From: JADFNO01 sp965369945
GTDB lineage: Bacteria; Planctomycetota; Phycisphaerae; Phycisphaerales; SM1A02
Reading direction: 5' to 3'
DNA: 9,933 nt
Assembly: GCA_965369945.1 (NCBI GenBank)
Contig: CBDUST010000158.1
Span: forward strand, 1-9,933
Below, in pieces: positions 1 to 6,430 of this stretch (within the stretch, counting starts at the first letter, position 1; the number at the start of each line of letters is the position of its first letter). Below the pieces are notes generated by a model. It saw nothing but the letters and a program-made list of their open reading frames with translations. It was not told the origin of the DNA and made no database searches. The position numbers and the translations under genes are program-made.

Positions 1-6
1 AAACAC

Positions 7-552
7 CTAGGCAGGACCCGATCCGCTCACGGCCGTAACTGCGTGCATCAATGACTCGTCCACGGTCGTCGTTTGTCCAAGCGAATCGAAAATCGCCACG
101 GCCAACGCTTCATCACCTGCCTTGGCGCCCTGTCCCAATGCAATCGCTGTCATACCCGCGCCAATGCGGCATGGCGTGTTAGGCATCACGCGCACGACTC
201 TCGCGTGCTCACCGAGCGCCGTGCCAATAACTTTGCTGCTCAACCCCGCCATGATCGAAATCACGACCTTGGGCTCAGGTACTAATCCGATCACCGTTGC
301 GATGTTGGCGAAGACCTGCGGCTTCACCGCAAGCATGATCTGTTCACACCCAACCGCCAAGACTGGATCTTCAGTCGTGGTGCAGCCCAGACACGCGAGT
401 TCCTGGCGACGCATCGGGTCGATCTCGGCAACGAGCACGTCGCCGGACTTCATGATGCCGGCGGCGATCGATCCACGAACGATCGCCTGTCCCATGTTGC
501 CCCCGCCGATGATGCCGAGTCGATGAGTCATTGGAACGTGAGAAGGTACCAC
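7..552 (-). CDS. proC: Pyrroline-5-carboxylate reductase, frame cut by an in-frame TAG
   Basis: Catalyses the last step of proline synthesis, NAD(P)H-dependent reduction of pyrroline-5-carboxylate, in the cytoplasm. The N-terminal Rossmann motif GIIGGGNMG is at residues 13-21, AVKPQ at 75-79, RVMPNTPC at 121-128, and the start of the C-terminal domain, AVTAVSGSGPA, at 171-181. The family continues SGSGPAYVF. Here the Tyr codon reads TAG (positions 7-9) and the next two codons, GTG and TTT, give the expected Val-Phe. The frame is therefore right and a single nonsense change or base error ends it. Without the C-terminal dimerisation domain (the family is usually about 270 residues) the product should be inactive. 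Start: GTG at 552 has AGGGG six bases upstream. ATG at 531 fits the family length better but has no Shine-Dalgarno sequence. It diverges from accA. Confidence 0.88.
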   Translation of the reverse strand: MVPSHVPMTHRLGIIGGGNMGQAIVRGSIAAGIMKSGDVLVAEIDPMRRQELACLGCTTTEDPVLAVGCEQIMLAVKPQVFANIATVIGLVPEPKVVISIMAGLSSKVIGTALGEHARVVRVMPNTPCRIGAGMTAIALGQGAKAGDEALAVAIFDSLGQTTTVDESLMHAVTAVSGSGPA

Positions 553-607
553 GATGAGCCCCTGGAAGCGTCTTGGACACCCGGATCGAGTGCGGAACGG
601 CTCACTT

Positions 608-626
608 GGCGGGTCACTATCCCGCC
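608..626. repeat. Inverted repeat between divergent proC and accA
   Basis: GGCGGG (608-613) and CCCGCC (621-626) form a perfect 6-bp stem with a 7-base loop. No T-run follows, and the flanking genes point away from each other, so it is not a terminator for either. It may be a leader hairpin of accA or an operator-like dyad. Function is not shown. I see no convincing -35/-10 pair in 553-691. Confidence 0.4.
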
Positions 627-677
627 GGCGCGACGTAGCCTAGACTGTCGGCCTCTTGGGCCTACCGTCTCGGGGCT

Positions 678-681
678 GGAG
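678..681 (+). promoter_or_regulatory. Ribosome-binding site that selects the accA start
   Basis: GGAG lies 10 bases before the ATG at 692. The frame could also open at TTG 656, but that codon has no comparable site and would add 12 residues without family support. Confidence 0.55.
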
Positions 682-691
682 TCACGAATTG

Positions 692-1690
692 ATGGCCAAG
701 GCAACGGAATACGGCAGCACGTACACACTTCCGTTCGAGCAGCCGGTCGCAGCGTTGGATAAGCAGATCCAGGCGCTCGGTGATCGGGAAAACTCCCAAG
801 CCTATGCCGAGGAGTTGGCCGGCCTCGAGCATAATCGTAAGCGATTGCTCGCCAAGCTGTACAACGACCTTTCGCCCTGGGACATCGTCTTGGTGGCCAG
901 GCACCCGCAGCGCCCACAGACGTCGGACTACATTCAAATGATGTGCCGCGATTTCTGCGAGCTGCACGGCGACCGCCATTTTGGCGACGACCCCGCGATC
1001 ATCAGCGGCTTTGGGCGGATCGGTCCCCACAAGGTCATGTTCATCGGGCACCAAAAAGGCCGAACCACTCAGGAAAGAATCACCTGCCATTTCGGTTGCG
1101 CGCATCCAGAGGGGTATCGCAAGGCACTTCAGAAGATGAAATTGGCGGAGAAATTCGGCTTGCCGATCGTGACCCTCATCGACACGCCCGGCGCCTACCC
1201 CGGCTTCAAGGCCGAAGAGCGAGGCCAAGCCGAGGCCATTGCCGTCAACCTCCGGGAGATGAGCAGGCTGAAAACGCCGATCGTCTGCGTCGTGATCGGC
1301 GAAGGCGGATCCGGCGGCGCGCTGGGTCTGGGCGTGGGAGATCGGGTCGCGATGCTGAAGTTTGCCTGGTACTCGGTCATCAGCCCTGAAGGCTGCGCCG
1401 CGATACTTTGGAAGGAATCGAACGAACAGACCAACACTGCCGCCGCTTCAGCGCTTGCGTTGACGGCCGTGGACAATCTTTCAAACGGGCTGATCGACGA
1501 TGTAATCCCGGAACCGCCCACGGGCGCGCACCGCGATCCGCAAGCCGCGGCCAAGCAGTTGCAGACATGGATTGTCGATCGGATCCGCGAACTGAAACGG
1601 TTTAAGCCTGAGACCCTGGTGCAGCGGCGCTATGAGAAGCTTCGCAAGATCGGAGCAGTAGCGCTGGCCGGGACACCCACGACACATTGA
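692..1690 (+). CDS. accA: Acetyl-CoA carboxylase carboxyltransferase subunit alpha
   Basis: With AccD it forms the carboxyltransferase that moves CO2 from carboxybiotin on AccB to acetyl-CoA, giving malonyl-CoA for fatty-acid synthesis in the cytoplasm. From ATG 692 the product is 332 residues, close to the usual 315-330. An N-terminal helical segment (about 15-60) precedes the crotonase-like carboxyltransferase domain. Landmarks are ELHGDRHFGDDPAI (90-103), GHQKGR (119-124), IDTPGAYPG (163-171) and the oxyanion-hole glycine motif GEGGSGGALG (203-212), then SVISPEGCAAILWK (228-241). The C-terminal tail is short. It stands apart from accD and accBC, none of which are in the window. No anomaly is visible in the frame. 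Confidence 0.97.
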   Translation: MAKATEYGSTYTLPFEQPVAALDKQIQALGDRENSQAYAEELAGLEHNRKRLLAKLYNDLSPWDIVLVARHPQRPQTSDYIQMMCRDFCELHGDRHFGDDPAIISGFGRIGPHKVMFIGHQKGRTTQERITCHFGCAHPEGYRKALQKMKLAEKFGLPIVTLIDTPGAYPGFKAEERGQAEAIAVNLREMSRLKTPIVCVVIGEGGSGGALGLGVGDRVAMLKFAWYSVISPEGCAAILWKESNEQTNTAAASALALTAVDNLSNGLIDDVIPEPPTGAHRDPQAAAKQLQTWIVDRIRELKRFKPETLVQRRYEKLRKIGAVALAGTPTTH

Positions 1691-1758
1691 CGAAGGTAAT
1701 CGCTGTTCCTACGATAGCTGAATTCCCGATCAACCAAGACCGTAACTGCTTTGCCGGC

Positions 1759-1793
1759 AGGGCCTTGCGTGGATCGATCGCCTGAGAGGCCCT
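1759..1793 (+). promoter_or_regulatory. Hairpin that could cover the ribosome-binding site of the DksA-like gene
   Basis: AGGGCCT (1759-1765) is perfectly complementary to AGGCCCT (1787-1793), with a 21-base loop that holds the palindrome GATCGATC. The 3' arm overlaps the Shine-Dalgarno sequence GAGAGG (1784-1789) of the GTG at 1798. The octamer TTGCGTGG also occurs twice, at 1765-1772 and 1794-1801, the second copy including the start codon. Translational control is an inference from position alone. Confidence 0.4.
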
Positions 1794-1797
1794 TTGC

Positions 1798-2670
1798 GTG
1801 GCCAAAAAGAAAGTAACCAAGAAAAAATCTCGCGCCGCTGCCAGCCGCACCACGAAAAAACCTGCGGCCAAGAAGCGACCGGCACGCGCCAAATCGACCG
1901 CGCGAGCCAAGAAAAAGTCCACGGCGACGAAGAAGAAGAAGGTCACGAAGAAACAAGTCGTGACGAAGAAGTCAACTACGCGCTCAACAAAGAAAACGGC
2001 AACCAAGGCGGCGAGCAAGCCGGCTGCAAATTCCGGGGCAACGAAGAAGTCATCCTCCAAACGCCGTACCGGAAGCGCGGTTGTCGGCCGAAAGCGATCC
2101 GGATCCGTCGCCGAAGCCGCCGCCGCCGCCTCAGCCGATGCGCAGGGCTATGTGTTCATTAACGGACGCCGGGTGCGCATGATCTCTACCAAGAAAAAAG
2201 TTGAATCGCCCGAAAAGAAGCTGCGTAAGACCGTGGCGAAAAGCGTCCCCGTAGAGCCTAAATCAATACCGATTGAAGCCGACAAACCGATCAAGACCAA
2301 GCTCGCGCCAAAGACGCTGGATGAATACCGCAATCTACTCCTGATCAAGCGAGCTGAACTGGTCGGCGACCTCAGCGCGATGGAGGCGGAAGCGCTCCAG
2401 TCCGGCGGTGGAAACCTCTCCAATGTGCCGATCCATATGGCTGACATTGGCACCGACACCTACGACCAAGATTTCATGCTCGGGCTTGCCGAGAAGGAGC
2501 GATCGCGCCTGCGCGAGATTGATGAGGCCTTGCGGCGGATCGACGATCGCACGTACGGTGTTTGCCAGATGACGGGCAAGCCGATTCCCAAGGCCCGCCT
2601 GCTGGCCAAACCCTGGGCCAAGTACACCATCGAAGCTAAGCGTGAGGTCGAGGGAAGCTGGGGTTCCTAA
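1798..2670 (+). CDS. DksA/TraR-like protein with histone H1-like tail and degenerate zinc finger
   Basis: A 290-residue protein in three parts. Residues 1-105 are almost all Lys, Ala, Thr, Ser and Arg in KKxTKK-type repeats, like bacterial H1-like tails, and probably bind nucleic acid. Residues 117-130 (GYVFINGRRVRMIS) form a short ordered-looking motif. Residues 173-288 match the DksA/TraR group: coiled coil, tip-like segment MADIGTDTYDQDF (214-226), then YGVCQMTGKPI (253-263) and KPWAKYTIEAK (271-281). The zinc finger normally has four Cys; only C256 remains, the others being Thr, Thr and Ala. DksA-type proteins act in the RNA polymerase secondary channel, but the tip lacks DksA's DxxDxA, so that role is uncertain here. 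It starts at GTG with GAGAGG eight bases upstream. Its stop overlaps the lspA start (TAATG), suggesting coupled translation. Confidence 0.85.
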   Translation: MAKKKVTKKKSRAAASRTTKKPAAKKRPARAKSTARAKKKSTATKKKKVTKKQVVTKKSTTRSTKKTATKAASKPAANSGATKKSSSKRRTGSAVVGRKRSGSVAEAAAAASADAQGYVFINGRRVRMISTKKKVESPEKKLRKTVAKSVPVEPKSIPIEADKPIKTKLAPKTLDEYRNLLLIKRAELVGDLSAMEAEALQSGGGNLSNVPIHMADIGTDTYDQDFMLGLAEKERSRLREIDEALRRIDDRTYGVCQMTGKPIPKARLLAKPWAKYTIEAKREVEGSWGS

Positions 2671-3365
2671 TGATGGACCAATCGGAGCCGCCAAGCTCGA
2701 CCGCACCGATGGCGGCCGTCTCGGCTTATCGTTCAATTCGAGCGTGGCTGGTCTTACTGACGGTGCTGACGGTCGGCCTCGCTTTGGATCTTGGCCTCAA
2801 ACGCTGGAGCTTTGAGACTATCGCCAACCAGCCGGTGGTGTTGGATCGACACGAGCTCCTGAACAACCCGTATTGGCGAATTCCTCGTCACGAGCCCCTC
2901 ACCGTCGTTCCGCGCGTACTTGAGTTGCATCTCGTTGAGAACCGTGGAGCCGTATTCGGGATCGGCGCCGATCAGCGAATCTTCTTCATTGTGTTCACCA
3001 TCGGCGCTCTAATAGCAGCAACAATGGTCTTTGCACGCTGGACGACGAGCGACTCGCGCACGGCCCATGTTGCCCTGGGACTCGTTCTAGCAGGAGGAGT
3101 CGGCAACCTCTACGACAGAGTGCTATACAGCGTCGTGCGCGATTTCGTGCATCTCTTCCCCGGGTGGACGCTTCCGTTCGGCTGGCAATGGGGCGGCCAC
3201 TCCAATGAGATTTTTCCCTGGGTGTTCAACGTGGCGGACGTGATGCTTCTTACCGGAATGGGCTTGCTGATGCTGCACATGAATCGAAGGGATCGACGAC
3301 GGCGCGAAGCTCACGCGATCATCCAAAAGCAGGGGAACGACGAGACTTACACTGAGTCCGCCTGA
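2670..3365 (+). CDS. lspA: Lipoprotein signal peptidase II
   Basis: Inner-membrane aspartyl protease that removes signal peptides from diacylglyceryl-prolipoproteins just before the lipobox Cys. The family blocks are visible: TM1 (about 25-43) ending DLGLKRW (40-46), VENRGAVFGIG (89-99), GGVGNLYDRV (142-151) with catalytic Asp149, and VFNVADVMLLTG (185-196) with catalytic Asp190. Other membrane segments lie at about 104-121, 133-152 and 186-203. At 231 residues it is longer than E. coli LspA (164), mainly from the loop between TM1 and the NRG block (47-85), the stretch at 163-183 and a basic C-terminal tail. It starts at ATG 2670, overlapping the preceding TAA by one base; ATG 2673 is also possible. 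It would be needed to mature the lipoprotein encoded at 8903-9436. It overlaps truB tail-to-tail. Confidence 0.96.
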   Translation: MMDQSEPPSSTAPMAAVSAYRSIRAWLVLLTVLTVGLALDLGLKRWSFETIANQPVVLDRHELLNNPYWRIPRHEPLTVVPRVLELHLVENRGAVFGIGADQRIFFIVFTIGALIAATMVFARWTTSDSRTAHVALGLVLAGGVGNLYDRVLYSVVRDFVHLFPGWTLPFGWQWGGHSNEIFPWVFNVADVMLLTGMGLLMLHMNRRDRRRREAHAIIQKQGNDETYTESA

Positions 3366-4108
3366 CCCAATCGCTGCATATGGCGATCAATCAACTGGAG
3401 CGCCGCATCGATTGGGATAAGGTCCGCCTCGGTGAGTGGTTCGGGCACTTGCGCAAGTGTAAGTGCGCCAACTTCATCGAACGGACCCACACCGAGACGG
3501 CGCAGGCTCTGGCAATGACCACCGGTTCCCAATTCCACCCCAAGTTCACGAGCGATGCTCCGTATGTACGTCCCCTTACCACAATGCACAGCTAATTCCA
3601 GCTCAGGCCAGTCATAGCGACGAATCTCGATGCTGTAGACTGTTACGGGCCTGGGCGGCAAGTCAACCTGCTCACCGCGCCGCGAAAGAGCGTAGGCACG
3701 ACGACCACCGATCTTTACAGCGCTGCGTTGCGGCGGGCGCTGCATGATTCGGCCGGTGAATTTGTCTAGCATCGCTCGCACGGCTGACTCGGACGGTGGC
3801 TGAGGGATATCCACCTCGGTCCGCTCACCCTCCAAGTCGTCCGTGGTGGTAAAGGCCGTGAGATCGATGACGGTGGTATACCGTTTGTCGGTTGCCATGA
3901 TTCGATCGACGCATTTGGTTGCCTTGCCCAAGGCCAGGACGAGAACGCCGGTGGCGAGCGGATCGAGCGTCCCAGCGTGGCCAGTCTTCGTCCCGCCGGC
4001 CTTTTTGCGAACCGCAGCAACGGCGTCCATCGAAGTGATTCCAGCCGGTTTGTCCAGCACCAGCACGCCGGTGATGACTGGTCGCGGTGGCTTGTTCGAG
4101 CGTCCCAT
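3347..4108 (-). CDS. truB: tRNA pseudouridine(55) synthase
   Basis: Converts U55 to pseudouridine in the T-loop of tRNAs. Motifs: VLVLDKPAGITS (15-26), GHAGTLDPLATGVL (43-56) with catalytic Asp49, KRYT (75-78), PPQRSAVKIGGRRAYALSR (125-143), and CGKGTYIRSIARELG (176-190) with the conserved Arg183. The 253 residues make it shorter than E. coli TruB (314); the C-terminal PUA-like RNA-binding domain appears to be missing, as in many short bacterial forms. Starts at ATG 4108 with no clear Shine-Dalgarno sequence. It is not beside infB, rbfA or rpsO, its frequent partners. Its last 19 bp overlap lspA, and its start lies only 24 bp from a divergent tRNA gene. Confidence 0.96.
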   Translation of the reverse strand: MGRSNKPPRPVITGVLVLDKPAGITSMDAVAAVRKKAGGTKTGHAGTLDPLATGVLVLALGKATKCVDRIMATDKRYTTVIDLTAFTTTDDLEGERTEVDIPQPPSESAVRAMLDKFTGRIMQRPPQRSAVKIGGRRAYALSRRGEQVDLPPRPVTVYSIEIRRYDWPELELAVHCGKGTYIRSIARELGVELGTGGHCQSLRRLGVGPFDEVGALTLAQVPEPLTEADLIPIDAALQLIDRHMQRLGQADSV

Positions 4109-4119
4109 GCCGATACACT
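4092..4119 (+). promoter_or_regulatory. Candidate promoter of the tRNA-Ser/tRNA-Pro pair
   Basis: TTGTTC (4092-4097), a 16-bp spacer and TACACT (4114-4119) would place the transcription start near 4126, a few bases before the mature 5' end at 4133. It lies across the truB start codon on the opposite strand. Both boxes are imperfect. The better -10 look-alike CATAAT at 4124-4129 is too close to the tRNA to serve it. Confidence 0.3.
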
Positions 4120-4132
4120 AAGGCATAATTCT

Positions 4133-4220
4133 GGACAGGTGTCCGAGCGGCTGAAGGAGCGGCACTGGAAATGCCGTGTACGATTTTTTCGTACCGTGGG
4201 TTCGAATCCCACCCTGTCCG
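4133..4220 (+). tRNA. tRNA-Ser (anticodon GGA)
   Basis: Acceptor stem GGACAGG (4133-4139) pairs with CCTGTCC (4213-4219), with discriminator G4220. The anticodon stem CGGCA/TGCCG encloses loop CTGGAAA, giving anticodon GGA at 4167-4169, which reads UCC and UCU. A long class II variable arm, GTACGA-TTTTT-TCGTAC, identifies a serine tRNA. The T arm is GTGGG-TTCGAAT-CCCAC. CCA is not encoded, so it must be added after transcription. It lies 35 bp before tRNA-Pro on the same strand, so co-transcription is likely. Confidence 0.96.
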
Positions 4221-4255
4221 CTTGCGGAAGGTCTGGAGACTGATCGATCTCTTCA

Positions 4256-4330
4256 CGGGCTGTAGCGCAGCTTGGTTAGCGCGTCTGACTGGGGGTCAGA
4301 AGGTCGGCGGTTCGAATCCGCCCAGCCCGA
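4256..4330 (+). tRNA. tRNA-Pro (anticodon GGG)
   Basis: Acceptor stem CGGGCTG (4256-4262) pairs with CAGCCCG (4323-4329), with discriminator A4330. The anticodon stem TCTGA/TCAGA encloses loop CTGGGGG, giving anticodon GGG at 4291-4293 (codons CCC and CCU). The T arm is GGCGG-TTCGAAT-CCGCC. CCA is not encoded. The 3' end of the gene faces a recombinase remnant, the usual arrangement of an element integrated at a tRNA. No T-rich terminator is visible just downstream. Confidence 0.96.
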
Positions 4331-4385
4331 TTCGTGAGAGGGGTTTTGGGGGGGCAACGCCATCAGATTTAGGCCGATTTGACCG

Positions 4386-4404
4386 TTTGCGTCACTTTTG
4401 CGTC
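4386..4404. repeat. Tandem octamer TTTGCGTC
   Basis: TTTGCGTC occurs at 4386-4393 and again at 4397-4404, an 11-bp period, close to one helical turn. It lies between tRNA-Pro and the 3' end of the recombinase frame, where integrase-binding sites would be expected. Use as a binding site is inference. Confidence 0.45.
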
Positions 4405-4440
4405 TCGCGGGGCCGGATTTCATCTTTGAGGTTCCTCGGA

Positions 4441-4794
4441 TCATGCGATCTTCGCAACGGCTGCGAACTCCGAATCCAACGGTCGGGTGTAGTGCTTGCG
4501 ACTGACCTTGGCGCTACGTCCCATCCAGGCCGTGTATGTTGCTTCGGGGATGCCTCGCTGTTTCCAGTCGTTCTCGCAGCTCGCCCGCAATGACTGATAC
4601 ATCTTCGGCCACACCTTGAAGCGCAGCAGCCGCAGTTCGTGATCGTCGGTGTACTTTTCGATCGCTCGCTTCTGATCGGGAATTGATTGTTCTTGACGAT
4701 CAGTTGAGCGACGCACATAGCAGATGGCGGCTCGTGCTCGCGCTGCGATTCGCTTGCCGCATCGATGTGCATTAGTAGTGTCGGGCCTCACCAT
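4441..4794 (-). CDS. Chimeric recombinase frame: serine-recombinase N-terminus joined to tyrosine-recombinase C-terminus
   Basis: A 117-codon frame with two unrelated halves. Residues 22-59 read like the start of a large serine recombinase (resolvase domain): ICYVRRSTDRQEQSIPDQ, with the nucleophile position at Ser30 and Arg28 in YxRxS. Residues 61-110 read like the end of a phage-type tyrosine integrase: WPKMYQSLRAS (62-72) with catalytic Arg70, WMGRS (90-94) where the family has GH or GN, and HYTRP (101-105) with the nucleophile position Tyr102. The join is near nucleotide 4617. Neither half has a complete active site, so it should not recombine DNA. AGGAG at 4804-4808, nine bases before ATG 4794, is an excellent ribosome-binding site, so a protein may still be made. 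The likely origin is a deletion between two neighbouring recombinase genes. It could equally be called a pseudogene. Confidence 0.75.
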   Translation of the reverse strand: MVRPDTTNAHRCGKRIAARARAAICYVRRSTDRQEQSIPDQKRAIEKYTDDHELRLLRFKVWPKMYQSLRASCENDWKQRGIPEATYTAWMGRSAKVSRKHYTRPLDSEFAAVAKIA

Positions 4795-5134
4795 CGTGAT
4801 GGGCTCCTGCGTTGGTTCTCAGACGCCAAACCCGCGCCCTAGGGGTGTCGGGACATAAGGGCATAGGATGGGAAAGATATCAAGGCGATAATGAGAGAAT
4901 TGGTTGGATAAACCCAGATTCCCGCGGACCTCGGCCTAGAGTCCGAGGTTGTTAGGAGCTGAAGCACGGCTTGGTGCAGCGCGGGTTATGTTCAGAAGGT
5001 CCGGCCTGCAGGAAAGTGCCGTGAAGCGCGATTCCACCGGTCGGAGTGTGGCGGTGTTACCCATGCCACGACCATGCCGGCCGAATCTTTGCACAATGCC
5101 GCGAAAGGTCGGCGGTATGGAGAGAACTCCAGGA
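4795..5134. other. Stretch without a convincing gene
   Basis: Between the recombinase and the transporter stop I see only the ribosome-binding site of the recombinase frame (4804-4808), a hairpin at 4928-4949 and short open frames with no recognisable protein. The stretch may hold decayed mobile-element DNA. Confidence 0.5.
4928..4949. repeat. Inverted repeat, possible weak terminator
   Basis: ACCTCGG (4928-4934) pairs perfectly with CCGAGGT (4943-4949) around an 8-base loop. It lies about 185 bp past the transporter stop codon. No T-run follows on either strand, so intrinsic termination is doubtful. Confidence 0.3.
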
Positions 5135-6421
5135 CTACTTCGTTGCGAACATCGTCGGTGGCTCGGTGGCGAGTGCCGTGAACTCTGCCGTCGTCCATTT
5201 GGCGCGTGTGAACAGAAGTGCCAATGCTAACAAGACGAGGTGCAGGAGCGCCATGCCGGGCAGAATGGTGAAGGCGAGGTTTTGTTCGCCAGTTCCGCCG
5301 AACATTCCGAGGAGTCCGGTGGCGCACAACACGGCAAGTAGGAGGAAGCCGATGCCAACAATCGCCCCCTCTTCCCGTGCGGTTTCAAGGGAGGTTTTGA
5401 CCACAGAGGCCGCCGCAACCCCGGCCAGCGCAAGGGCAGCACCCGTGACGGCAATGTGCGTGGCCGCGGCAAACGGAAGAGATCCAAGAGCGCCTGCCAA
5501 CACGGCACTCGCAGGAAGGCGAAGGGTCCTTTTCCCGGGTCGGTCGGCCATCAGCCCTTCCGAGAGGAGGAAGAATGCGGCAATCATGGCAGGCACCGCG
5601 AGGAGTGCGCCGACGATTGCGGTGTTCCATTGTCCAGTCGTTTCGAGAAACAGGGGAACTGTCGCCGGGAGCGTCAACAGGAGTAGTCGCTCAGTCAGGC
5701 GGGTCAACCTGACTGGCCGTGTTACCAGACGGTCGGCCTTAGCGCGAATCTCATGGTGGTCATTTGCCCCGGTGGGCAGGGTAAAGGTGTAGGATCGACG
5801 AAGGAAGATCAAGGTGATAAGGGCCAGGCCACACCATATCGCAGCGCCCAGCCACAAACAGTGAACTGCTCTGTGAGATCCGATGAGACCGCCCGCGCCA
5901 AACCCGGTTGCAAGACCGAGCGTGAACACGGTCGCACCAATGGCTGATCGCTGAGCGGGCGCTTTGATCACCGACGAGTTGATCACGCTGGAAGACAATA
6001 TCCAATAGATGTAGATCGCAGCTGCGCCCTGAAGCACCCGCAGCACAACCGTCGCCCCAAAGCCGATTGGCAGAGCGATGGTGGCAAGGATGATGCCGTT
6101 GACGATCGCGGCGAGTGCAAACAGGTTCGCACTGGACTTGCATGGCGTGAAGGCTCTTATCAGTCCTGCACCGCCGATCACGCCCAGAAGTTTGGCGTAG
6201 ATGAAAGCGTGGGCTAGACCTGGGGTAATGTTGTAGCGATCGACGGTCAGCGAGCGGAGCACCGGCATCGCCAGCACCTCGGTCAGCGCGATGACGAACA
6301 GCATGATGATGGCAGCGAGGAATGGAAAGGCGTGGGTCACAACCGACGTTCGTGCGGCAGCGACCTGGTTCGAGGAGCCCGAACCGGCTAGGGTGGTCCA
6401 TGGATAGGGCGAAACAGTCAT
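5135..6421 (-). CDS. Major facilitator superfamily-type transporter
   Basis: A 428-residue polytopic inner-membrane protein with about twelve hydrophobic segments (roughly 33-53, 68-88, 99-119, 123-143, 160-180, 188-208, 246-262, 268-288, 302-320, 322-341, 353-375, 384-404) split 6+6 by a charged linker (209-245). The loop between helices 8 and 9 carries the MFS signature EGLMADRPGKR (288-298), a good match to GxLADRxGRR. The matching loop between helices 2 and 3 (GLIRAFTPCKSS) is degenerate. The substrate cannot be told; drug or metabolite efflux is the default for this fold. The start is ATG 6421, set by AAGGAG nine bases upstream; the TTG at 6487 would add 22 unlikely residues. It ends in TAG. 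It diverges from the kinase-like gene set, leaving 375 bp for control of both. Confidence 0.82.
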   Translation of the reverse strand: MTVSPYPWTTLAGSGSSNQVAAARTSVVTHAFPFLAAIIMLFVIALTEVLAMPVLRSLTVDRYNITPGLAHAFIYAKLLGVIGGAGLIRAFTPCKSSANLFALAAIVNGIILATIALPIGFGATVVLRVLQGAAAIYIYWILSSSVINSSVIKAPAQRSAIGATVFTLGLATGFGAGGLIGSHRAVHCLWLGAAIWCGLALITLIFLRRSYTFTLPTGANDHHEIRAKADRLVTRPVRLTRLTERLLLLTLPATVPLFLETTGQWNTAIVGALLAVPAMIAAFFLLSEGLMADRPGKRTLRLPASAVLAGALGSLPFAAATHIAVTGAALALAGVAAASVVKTSLETAREEGAIVGIGFLLLAVLCATGLLGMFGGTGEQNLAFTILPGMALLHLVLLALALLFTRAKWTTAEFTALATEPPTMFATK

Positions 6422-6430
6422 CAGTTCCGG

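Larger units (their letters stand above)
4331..4794. mobile_element. Remnant of an integrative element next to tRNA-Pro
   Basis: Between the tRNA-Pro 3' end and 4794 lie 110 bp without a gene, then a recombinase fusion transcribed towards the tRNA. A tRNA, then an integrase whose 3' end faces it, is typical of integrated genomic elements. I found no second copy of the tRNA 3' end in the window, so the far boundary (attR) is either lost or outside. The true extent is unknown; the transporter and kinase-like genes could be cargo, but nothing proves it. Confidence 0.4.

Noticed and set aside
7..9. TAG reassigned to an amino acid genome-wide
   Set aside because: The transporter ends naturally at a TAG (5135-5137) with no family-like sequence after it, so TAG appears to act as stop here.
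528..917. Minus-strand open frame across the proC-accA gap
   Set aside because: It covers the divergent promoter region and the accA start, and shows no recognisable protein.
1602..2060. Minus-strand open frame rich in Phe and Val opposite the lysine-rich repeats
   Set aside because: Phe runs are the reverse complement of AAG/AAA lysine codons, and the frame starts inside the repeat-coding region without a ribosome-binding site.
4310..4330. Duplicate of the tRNA-Pro 3' end as attR
   Set aside because: I scanned the window for a second copy of the T-arm and acceptor sequence and saw only the unrelated matching bases in tRNA-Ser.
4340..4354. G-rich run (GGGG-TTTT-GGGGGGG) after tRNA-Pro, as a G-quadruplex or terminator
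   Set aside because: There are only two separate G tracts and no T-run follows a stem, so neither structure is well supported.
4949..5230. Plus-strand open frame of 93 codons in the gap before the transporter
   Set aside because: Its 3' part overlaps the transporter C-terminus antisense, it lacks a ribosome-binding site, and its composition is not protein-like.
5046..5792. Long plus-strand open frame (248 codons) opposite the transporter
   Set aside because: It is antisense to a gene with clear membrane helices and MFS motif A; its Arg/Ala/Ser-rich composition is what the reverse strand of a GC-rich membrane gene gives.
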